From contig JAYMTA010001296.1 of NCBI GenBank assembly GCA_036897625.1, positions 1 through 20,721 of the forward strand: 20,721 nt of DNA. The letters are read 5' to 3'. Shown piece after piece: positions 1-9,300 of this stretch (positions within the stretch are counted from its first letter, which is position 1; each line of letters starts with the position of its first letter). The position numbers and the translations under genes were made by a program. The notes under the pieces are model-generated. The model searched no databases. It saw nothing but the letters and a program-made list of their open reading frames with translations, and had not been told where the DNA came from. The DNA is from Pelargonium cotyledonis (taxonomy: Eukaryota; Streptophyta; Magnoliopsida; Geraniales; Geraniaceae).

Positions 1-2627
1 TACACATTATTCACCTGAAATGAATGGTAAAGCTGAACATAAGAATAGAACATTAACTGAATCGGTTGTTGCTATTTCAATGAATTCTGGTGCTGCTCCC
101 CATTGGTAAAGAGAAATTATCTTAACTGTTTGCTATGTTTTGAATAGAGTTCCTAAGTCATCTAGTAAGGTTTCTATTTACGAGGTATTGAAAGGAAAAT
201 CTTCCAATCTCTCCTATCTTCGAACATGGGGTTGTCTTGCCTTTGTTAGGATTCTTGATCCTAAAAGAGTCAAGCTAGCTAGTAAAGCCTATGAATGTGT
301 ATTCATAGGTTATGCCATGAATAGTAAGGCTTATAGGTTCTATGACCTAAAAGCCCGAGTGATATTGGAATCGACTGATACTGATTTCTTTGAAGATAGA
401 TTCCTGTTTAAGACGACAAATAGTGGGGGGCGCTTCTTCTAGTACTTTACCCAGATCTAGTGAGATTGAGGTACAAGATGGTTTAAGTACTGAACCTAGA
501 AGAAGTAAATGAGTTAGGGTAGCCAAGGACTATGGTCTTGATTTCTGTGCTTATACCCTAGAAGAGGACCCTACTTGTCTTCAAAATGCCTTAACGTCTT
601 TTGACGCTGATATGTGACAAGAAGTGATACATGATGAGATGAAATCACTCAAAGCTAATAGAACATGACATTTAACTGATCTTCCTCTGGGATGCAAGAC
701 TTTGGGATGTAAATGGATCCTAAAGAAAAAACTTAGACCCGATGGCACCATAGAGAAATATAAAGCTCACTTGGTAGCCAAAGGTTTCAAGCAAAGGGAA
801 AATGTAGATTTCTTTGACACATATTCTCCGGTCACTAGAATTACATCCATTCGAGTGCTTATAGCTCTAGCTTCCTTACACGATCTAGTAGTGCACCAAA
901 TGGATGTAAAAACAGCCTTCTTGAATGGTGACTTAGAAGAAGAAATCTATATGGACCAACCTAAGGGTTTCGTTATCCCTGGCCTGGAACACAAGGTGTG
1001 TAAGTTATACAAATCATTGTATGGTTTGAAACAAGCTTCTAAACAATGGCATGAGAAATTTGATAACTTAGTCATCTCACACGGTTTTAGAGTAAACGAG
1101 AGTGACAAATGCATTTATTATAAATATGATAAAGGCATTTGTACTGTTATATGTTTATATGTGGATGACTTGTTAATCTTTGGATCAAATATTCACGTTG
1201 TGGACAATGTGAAATCCATGTTATGTCAGAACTTTCGATATGAAGGATTTAGGAGAAACGAGTGTAATCCTCGGCATTCGCATTACTAAGTCAGAAAAGG
1301 GAATTTCTTTAGATCAATCTCATTACGTTAAGAAGAACTTAAAGAAATATAACTATTTTGATTGTAAACCAGCGTGCACACCATACGATCCGAGTGTCAA
1401 ACCTTTTAAGAACACTGAAGATAGTATTAGACAATCGGAATACGCGAGCATCATTGACAGCCTTCGGTATGCCACTGATTGTACTAGACCCAACATTGCA
1501 TATGTTGTGGGATTGTTGTGCCGGTTTACCAGTAGACCTAGTGTTGAGCATCAGAATGCTATAGAATGTGTTATGAGATATCTCAAACGCACGATGAAAC
1601 TCGGATTACATTATCATAAGTTCCCAGCTGTCCTAGAGGGATATAGTGATGTTGATTGGAACACCTTATCAGATGACTCCAAGGCCACCAATGACTATAT
1701 TTTTATCATAGCTGGTGGAGCGGTTTCTTGGAAATCAAAGAAATAGACTATCCTAGCTCAATCAACTATGGAATCAGAAATGATAGCACTTGCTACTGCA
1801 AGTGGAGAAGCGAGTCGGTCAAGAAGTTTGTTAGCTAAGATACCTTTATGGGAAAAATCACTTCCTGTTGTGTTGATCCATTGCGATAATACCGCGACTA
1901 TTGCAAAAGTTCAGAACCGTTACTACAACGGTAAGAGACGACAAATACGTCGTTATTAAGCACAGTATTCTCATAGAGTTCCTCTCTACAGGAGTTGTTA
2001 GAGTGGATCACATATGCACACATGAGAACTTAGTTGGTTCTTTGATAAAAGGACTAGCTAGGGAGAAAGTCCATGAAACCTCAAAGGGTATGAGACTTAT
2101 GCTTGTGGATTAATGAATCACTTGCAATGGTAACCCAACTTATAGACTGGAGAGCCCAATAAATAAGTTCAATGGGTAATAACAAGTTATGACGTGACAT
2201 GGTTTATAGAACATGTTTCGAAACATGTAGTACCAAAACAATCTTAAGGTTGAGTTTATACTCTTAATGAGATCTATACTTCAATTGGAGTGGAGTACCA
2301 AGGTATGGGAGTAGTCTTGACAAACTCACCTATGTGGATATGGAAGTGGGGTCGCTTCCTATGAAATTTGTGAGGCAAAATGTCTAGAGCGTTCAACTAT
2401 ACCAGGATAGACGTGCATGACCATTAACGCACAAGATTTTGTGAAACTACATTATAAAAAGGTTGGGCATGGTACGTTGTCTGAGATAGAGTTCAAGACT
2501 ACGAGTGACTCTTGTAAATCAGAATCGTACTCACTACGCAAAGGTTCAAGTCGCAAGACACCTTTGTTTATGCTCAGTCAAATGCTCAATGATATGAATT
2601 TTTTTCCCAAAAATTCAAGTGGGGGAT
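1..2627 (+). mobile_element. Ty1/copia LTR retrotransposon fossil, 3' part of pol (left end outside window)
   Basis: The sequence reads as the second half of a copia polyprotein in the usual copia order. It starts with the end of the integrase core and its C-terminal region (about 1-440; a P-E-x-N-G-x-A-E pattern is visible near base 20). Reverse transcriptase follows (about 702-1290; the Q-M-D-V-K-T-A-F-L-N-G block and the Y-V-D-D catalytic motif are both recognisable), then RNase H (about 1600-2110). Bases 2110-2612 are the non-coding tail, and a purine-rich polypurine tract lies directly before the LTR at about 2613-2627. The coding region is interrupted by several breaks, roughly five to ten, so it is a dead copy. 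The 5' LTR, gag and protease lie outside the window or are lost. The lineage may be Tork-like, judged only from the style of the RT. Age cannot be estimated without the second LTR. Confidence 0.93.
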
Positions 2628-3098
2628 TGTTGGAACAAATTGAAATTTTTTGAAAAAAAACGGAATGTAATTTTTTTTTCCTTTTTTTGGTTGATTTTGT
2701 TTTGGTTAACGTATATATTTTCTCCAAATTTTTTGTGCACGATTTGGTTGTTTTGCTGAACGTGCGTTTATTTTGGAAATAGTCGTTCAGGTTTTTGGCT
2801 ATAAAAGGGACTCTCTCACTCAATAATTTCACAATTCAATTTCACTCTTCTTTCCAAATTCCAATCCCGATTTGAGAGCAGAGTTCTATTTCTAGTTTAG
2901 TTCTTGAATTTTTATGTGCAGTGCAATACAAATTAATATTTTTCGAGTGAGCTGTTTTATCTTGGGAAACGTCAAGGTTGATAGTCTGTCGTGCACAAAC
3001 CTGACAGTGTCTCGAACGTTTTAAAGAGAGCGACCTAGTCCGCAACTCAGCCCATCGGTAACGAATTTAAATTCAATTTATTATTTTGTTATCTAACA
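2628..3098 (+). repeat. 3' LTR of the Ty1/copia fossil (right end uncertain)
   Basis: The LTR begins with TGTTGG directly after the polypurine tract, the expected junction for a copia 3' LTR. A TATA-type promoter (CTATAAAAGG) lies at about 2799-2808, followed by a leader-like stretch. The right end is placed at a CTAACA that roughly mirrors the TGTTGG start, giving an LTR of about 470 bp. This end is a guess: no 5' LTR is available for comparison, and the LTR could run on to about 3350. Confidence 0.6.
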
Positions 3099-4494
3099 TA
3101 TAATAATTAAAAGACATGATACTATGAGTAGGTGTTTAGGAACAATGTAAATAGTTTTAGAACGAAATTAATCTGTCATATAAAATTAAATGTTGATTTG
3201 ATTTCACCAAAAATTTCAGACATATGACCATATACTTGTAAACAAGGGTTTTAATGTTTTTCTTATAAGAAAAATACATTTAAAACAAATTTAAGTACTC
3301 GCGATGCTACTAAAAATCATAAATTTATTTGACGAGTGACAACACGAAACGTGGTGCCCGAGTGTTACGTCGGCCCTATTTCCCTACGACAAAAACGCAC
3401 AACATTTGACTAGCTCTTAGGTCATAGTCTGCAAACTTTCTCCTGGACCCGAGTTTGTGCTTTCAGAACGAGACCCATCGATGCACACTCAATTTTGACC
3501 ACTTGTCATGTCCACCGTTGCTAGCCCAAATACATAGTCTCCCCCGTAAGTTAAGTCCATCAACCATGACAAAGGTTAATAAGCTCAAGGAAACCAAACC
3601 AAGACCACTGGTTGAGGCAAAAGGTAAGGTACGTGAATAAACAAGCCAATCATTTCGGTTATATGCCCTATATTGCAGAATCAGTGGACAAACAACTTAT
3701 TTGGCTTGTTCGTCCATCTGCCAGCTAACCATGTTGGTTGTGCACCTTTTGTCGCGACAACGAGTGTACAACCAACTCTCCTAACTTGTACACCTCGTTC
3801 GCAGCCCAACCATATTGTACATTTCCTATCATGAACTTGCACCTTCATCCCAAACTTACATGAAGGCATCGAAAAAATCCACGAGCATCACATATATGTG
3901 AAAAGGCCTGAATGCCTTTCCTAACAATCTCGAGAGCTCTCCATCTCTTTGTATCATCTTAATGACATCTTAGAGGCTTTGACATCCAAGAATGCTACTC
4001 CGCGTAGTAGACGATTTCTAGTGGTTTTATCGTAGCTTGGGGAGAGGGGGATATGCATTCTCTCAATTTTCACACCCTCTCATGATTTTTCTCTCTAAAA
4101 CGTTCTCTAGTGCTTTCGTGTATTCCATATAATAACTTATTCTCACACCTGATCAGGTGATGTCCCGGAGACACCTAGGGTACCTCATTTTTTGTTATGT
4201 TGTCTCGCGCATGTAATAGAACTAAAGCAAAGCAGCCATCGTACCTTGACATTAGATAGGGAGATTGGACTTAGAGAATTTCACATTTAAAAAAATATTT
4301 GACATTTGGACAAAATGACAAACAATATCTAATGTTTCCATTTTGACTTGCTCAAACAAGCCCATCACCTCGTGAAAGAATGTTTTGTAGATTATATACT
4401 AATTTTAAAAACTAAAATTATATTTAATTTTTAATATTCACATTAAATTATAAATCGAAACTTAATTGATCACGCACTAAAATAAAAATAAAAT
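3099..4494. other. Intergenic stretch with no recognised gene
   Basis: This stretch is AT-rich at both ends (3099-3340 and 4260-4494) and of more mixed composition at 3340-4250. Short open frames occur around 3455-3640 and 3680-3900, but none shows a motif or codon pattern I can recognise. The mixed-composition middle may be decayed transposon sequence, but I cannot name a family. I see no tRNA or other RNA gene. Confidence 0.6.
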
Positions 4495-5386
4495 GGTTAA
4501 ATAGTTTTGCGTCCTCTGGACTCGACAAAATTTTGGCTCTAGCCATTGTCTTCAAAGTTTGCTTGTTTTGACCATTGGACTTCTAGATTTTTTTAATCAC
4601 ACCCATGTAACCGGCTATATTAGGTAGCCAACAGTCATGTCAGCAAATTTGACACGTCAGCATGCCACATCATCTTTGAGTTTAATGGTTTTATCCTTGG
4701 ACTTGACGAAATTTTGACTTTAGGCCCTAAACTTAAATTTAATTTGTTTTGATCCATGGACAACTATTTTTTTTATTCACACCTCGTAAGTGGCAACCAA
4801 TCACACATTGGTACAGTGTAATGTAACATTTAAAATGTACATGTAAACAATTTGTTTAGGAAATAACATAGATATTAAAAACAAATAAATCCAATAATTA
4901 ACCAAACTTGCTCCAAAATTTATTTTATATTTTATGAATTCAATTTTTTAAAATTATCCTAAAGTATTTGACGATTTCAGTCCAAACAGTTATGATTATG
5001 CCTTTTTTGTGTTATAAACAACTGATAATAGGTTGACGTGATATGTTAACTTTAAAAAAATGGTTACATACCATCGTATTGATTGATTATCACTTACATG
5101 GGTGAAAAAAGAACTTAGTAGTCCAAGGTTTAGAACAAGAAAAATTTAAGGTTAGGGACTAAAGTCAAAATTTTGTCATACCCAGTGGACAAAACCATTA
5201 AACTTAAGGATGATTTGGTATGCTGATGTGTCAAATTCGATGACATGGCGGTTGGCTACCTATTATAACTGGTTACATGGGTGTGATTAAAAAAATAGAA
5301 ATCCAATGGTCAAAACAAGCAAGTTTTGAGGACAATGGCTAAAGCCAAAAAAATTTCGAGTCCAGAAAAGACAAAACTATATAACC
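4495..5386. mobile_element. Fold-back (long-TIR) non-autonomous DNA element, about 890 bp
   Basis: The left half from GGTTAAATAGTTTTG (4495) and the right half ending CAAAACTATATAACC (5386) are reverse complements over about 300 bp. The left arm is about 4495-4825 and the right arm about 5055-5386. Each arm is itself made of two related units about 190 bp apart: 4500-4610 resembles 4684-4795, and 5280-5380 resembles 5100-5205. The centre is AT-rich and carries no coding sequence. Long modular inverted repeats without a transposase fit a fold-back or Mutator-like MITE of plants. I could not identify a convincing target-site duplication, so superfamily assignment is tentative. Confidence 0.75.
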
Positions 5387-5923
5387 CCAAAAAAATTATT
5401 GAAAGAATTCAACTCTCACCTGCACATTTCTTTTATTGATAAAACATTATCGCTACTACTTATACTTACTAAACTTGAAGTAATGCTATTAATTTTAAAA
5501 AAAAAAACTTACAGTAATGTGTTTAATTTTTTTTGAAAGGCGGTTAATTTTAATATCTTACAATATATTTTTACAAAATGATCTGTCAAAAATTAAGACA
5601 TATCACGCTTAACTTGAATTTTTGGCTTGGCTAAATAAAAATACGTCAAATGTATAATTTAACTAATATATCAACCACTTCACGCCACAAATTTACAAGG
5701 AGTGTATTTGTGTATTATATAACACCATTTGAGATATTTAACCATTTTCTCAACTCACATATCTAAACTAAGTTAACAATAAAATACGAAGTATTAAATA
5801 TTAGCTTTATCCAAACATTTCAACAACTTGTCCATAAATAAATCACATAAAAAAATTTCTAGTAAAATGCAATGATTAATTTTCTTTTTAATAACAATTT
5901 TTTTTGAAGGAATTTTTTATAAC
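5387..5923. other. AT-rich intergenic stretch, nothing recognised
   Basis: The sequence is strongly AT-rich with A and T runs. No open frame of useful length, RNA gene or clear repeat structure is visible. Confidence 0.55.
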
Positions 5924-5933
5924 AAAATGAAAT

Positions 5934-6148
5934 ATCACCCAAAGTATGCAGTGGTGTAGTTGGTAATGAAAATTGTGCGAGCGGAAAAATCGCTTACATT
6001 TAATTTCTGCTCAACACATCTATTGAGAGATGGATGAACTTTAATTGTAACTTACACTAGAATGAAGATTGATCTGAGTACGACAAAACGCGTTAAAAAT
6101 GTTAATCACGAATTCAAGCCCGCTCAAAAACCTGTGGTATAAACAGAA
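5934..6148 (+). mobile_element. SINE-like insertion flanked by a 10-bp direct repeat
   Basis: A 215-bp block is bracketed by identical copies of AAAATGAAAT (5924-5933 and 6149-6158), as expected for a target-site duplication. Near its 5' end, at about 5951-5968, is a stretch resembling a tRNA A box (GTGGTGTAGTTGGTAA). A degenerate B-box-like stretch follows at about 5998-6011. Together these fit a tRNA-derived SINE on the + strand. The insertion ends about 220 bp before the MSRA start codon, so it may now lie within or beside that gene's promoter. The main doubts are the weak B box and the AT-rich context, in which a 10-bp A-rich match is less striking. Confidence 0.5.
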
Positions 6149-6158
6149 AAAATGAAAT

Positions 6159-6365
6159 GTTAAGGCTGCTCACCAGCCATCCAACCACAAAATTAATAAA
6201 ATTAAAAGAAAAGAGAAGTGGAAAATAGAAAAAGAAAATAAAAATAAAAATAGAGGAATAAGTAAAGTAAGTAGCTGGTCCAATCCACAGAGACCTGGAA
6301 AGAGAGAGAGAGAGAGAGAGAGAGAAGCAAATCCAACACGCTAACGTCTCTTAGCTCAAGAAATA
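6159..6365 (+). promoter_or_regulatory. Probable proximal promoter and 5' leader of the MSRA gene
   Basis: This purine-rich stretch immediately precedes the MSRA start codon. It contains a CCAAT pentamer at 6280-6284 and an uninterrupted (AG)n microsatellite at 6301-6325, ending 41 bases before the ATG. GA/CT repeats close to the start are common in leaders of plant housekeeping genes. No clear TATA box can be separated from the general A-richness, and the transcription start is not determined. Confidence 0.4.
6301..6325. repeat. (AG)n microsatellite in the MSRA leader
   Basis: About twelve uninterrupted AG dinucleotides lie just upstream of the start codon. The repeat is probably length-variable between individuals and is likely transcribed as part of the 5' UTR. 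Confidence 0.9.
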
Positions 6366-9300
6366 ATGAAGGCCTTAGCTACTTCCTCTTCCTCTTCCTC
6401 TCCTCTGCTTCTCATCGCCTCCTCTTCTCTCTCCAAACCTACCTCTTCCCTTTCTCTCTCTAAACCCTTCCTTTCTCTCTCTACCCTCCACTCTCGTCTC
6501 CCCAAACCCCATAATTCCAGGCCCTTCTCTCTCTACAAGCCCCCCATGAACATACTCAACAAGCTCGGCTTCGGCTTCGGCTCCAGGCCCTCCGAGCTCA
6601 ACATGGAGTCCTCCTCCGTCGCTCAGGGCCCTGACGAGGACTTGCCGGCGCCGGGCCAGCTCTTCGCCCAATTCGGGGCCGGCTGCTTCTGGGGGGTCGA
6701 GCTCGCCTTCCAGAGAGTTCCCGGCGTCACCAAGACGGAGGTCGGCTACTCCCAGGGCTACCTGGACAATCCGACCTATAAAGATATCTGTACGGTCACA
6801 ACCAAGCACTCGGAGGTGGTGCGAGTTCAGTATGATCCCAAGGAGTGTAGCTTCGACTCGCTGCTCGATGTGTTCTGGGCGAGGCATGATCCTACTACGC
6901 TCAATAGACAGGTGCGTTGTCGGATTTGGATTGATTTTATGGTTCTTGTTTGATCGGGGGTTTGTCTGGTGATTTTGTGAATTGTGTTTTATTTTTATAT
7001 TTTTTTGTTCAAAACTATTATGAGTCTGTTCGATTGTGTGAAAGTTGAATTATCTCTGTTTTGGTTGATTTGATTGTTGATTTTGTTTAGTTTGTGAGAT
7101 GGGTGATTTTGCTTCTTCTATGGTGAATATTGATGTTTCTGGTTTTTGGATTTTCCTGGTTTTGTTTATTATTATTTGTTAAAGTTTGTTTTGTCTATTG
7201 TTCATTTTCTATTTGTATGGCTGAATTATGGTTCTTTATTTGTGTACTAGCATACTAGGGATCAGTGTGGTTGCTGTGGTGTATTTCTTTATTTTCACAC
7301 TAGAAGAAAGTTTGACCGAGGAAGAGTACATTAGTTCTTTGGTTTCAAATAGTTCTAGGGATAAAGATTTCGATCCTGATTACATTTATTGTAGTTGCCC
7401 TAATTCCAATATTCCTTGTGAATAAGACATCTTAGCTTTAGAAAGAGAGTGTGTTTCAGGCTGTAGAATACTCGTCAGAGAGGGCAGTTTTATTGAAACA
7501 ACTGTGATAGGTCCATCAGAAATCAATGTCGAGACTACTTGGAGGGATGTAATGGCTACTCTTTTTTAAATGAAAATGACTTCCAAAATTTTGGAAGATA
7601 GTTGCACGTATGTAGGTAACCCAAGGGAAGAAAGTTGCTAATGTGGAAGAAGGTTTCGACACACGAGAGTTCTTTTTTGAAATGGACAAAGAAGACCTCG
7701 CGGATTATCTCGCAAAGAATGAGAAAGTCGCTATGGTAGAACATCCGCCCCTACAGTTGAAATAGAAACCGTGGTAAAAAGAATGATAAAATGCAAGAAT
7801 TGATAAATAAATAAAAAGACTCAAGGTGTCGAGGACCACATGATAGTCTTGGATGACTTGTGCACGTTCCCAAAACTAAAGTTGCCAGACTGTTTTAAAA
7901 TACCCAAAATGAACCTGTTTGACAGAAGTGGAAATCTTCTTCACCATTTGAGGTATTATACTAGAATCATGTGCGTCTCAGTATTTCAGTTGAATCATTA
8001 ACATGTTGCAACACGAAGATGGAACGACCAGTAAGCTTGGACTCGCGCGGGACTTCCCAACCGGCAGCTCTCGGACAACACCTACAAAATAAGGCTTGAT
8101 GGTGATTGTCTCATTTAGGCTCCTCTGACGCTGAAGTTAGATATTCCTAAGAGAGTTGAATTGTGTAAACAATATTTTGTACTAATGAAAAGCGTACCTT
8201 TTTCAAATGAGATTAGTCTGGGTGTGGTAAAACGGCTTAAAGGTGCCAACAACCAATGATGCGGGTCCTCTCAGGACACTCATGGTTAAATACCTAAAAA
8301 GCGTACCTTTTATTTGTTTTAGTATGTATTTATATATGTACTCTGCACCCTACTAATTCTAATAGAATTAGAACTTTGTTTGGGCTTTTGTTGGGCCTAC
8401 AGCTCCCTGTGACCAACCACATCCCTAAACCCACTATAACCAGTTTAACACACAGGGCGCATAACACTCGCCTCATGTTCTATTGTGGTCTTTTGTACTA
8501 AGAGGACAACAAAGCATAGAAATAATATACTTGCTCGTCTTTTTGTCTTTAATCATATAAAAACAATAAGCAAATAATGTTAACGTGTGTCAGTGAACAA
8601 ATTGTTTTGCTCACTGCCACACATTTCATCTCTGCATCTACACTGTGTCCATGTGAGTCGTGTCCTTGTGACAGTACATACATTTTCCTTCCCCTATAAA
8701 TTGAGGATCTTCTCCTTATTCTCCTAACTTTCGCTTGATTAGTACCATTACTTTAGCCTGAGTCATTAATTTCTCGCGACCATCATTATGGTTGCTCTCT
8801 ACTTGACTCCCTTCCCGTTCTTTAGACTCCCTAGCTTTTTGCACGCTCTTGTGCATGCCCCACTGTTCGCTTTGCTTTCTTGTCTTTCTCTTGCTCGGTT
8901 GGCAGGTGTTGGCACATAGTTTGGGTCATAACATCCATGAGCCGAGTTGTTGTGATGAGGAGGAACATGTTGAGTCCATGCATAAGGGGGCATTGGTCCT
9001 ACTCGGTAAGGTGTGCTCCTGAATTCCAGTGCGTGATTGGTCATGCGACATAATATGAGACAAGAGTTGGGTAGTCAGTGAAGTTTGTGTGCCTTGAAGT
9101 ATGGATAATGATATGGTGTCCCAAAAGGAGTCGATGGACAGAAAAGGGGGTCCACGTAAGGTGTTCTTGGTGCTTGCATGTTGGGCCATATCGGCATGGT
9201 CTGTCTTGAAAGGTGTTGTAGGTCCATCGCCTTGACCTCCTCTAGCTGGCTCTCCAAGAGGAGGAGGCTCATTCGACCTTGGAGTCATTAGACGTTCAGG

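Noticed and set aside
3455-3869. Short frames that might be a small gene
   Set aside because: No motif, no convincing start context and no splice structure support them; they are indistinguishable from chance.
6375-6887. Long 170-codon open frame on the - strand opposite MSRA exon 1
   Set aside because: It is the shadow of the GC-rich real exon. Its residues are low-complexity Arg/Gly/Glu, and the + strand carries the MsrA motifs.
7228-7425. 65-codon frame with a hydrophobic start, considered as a small secreted protein
   Set aside because: It lies in the MSRA intron beside gypsy remnants and lacks an independent promoter or homology that I recognise.
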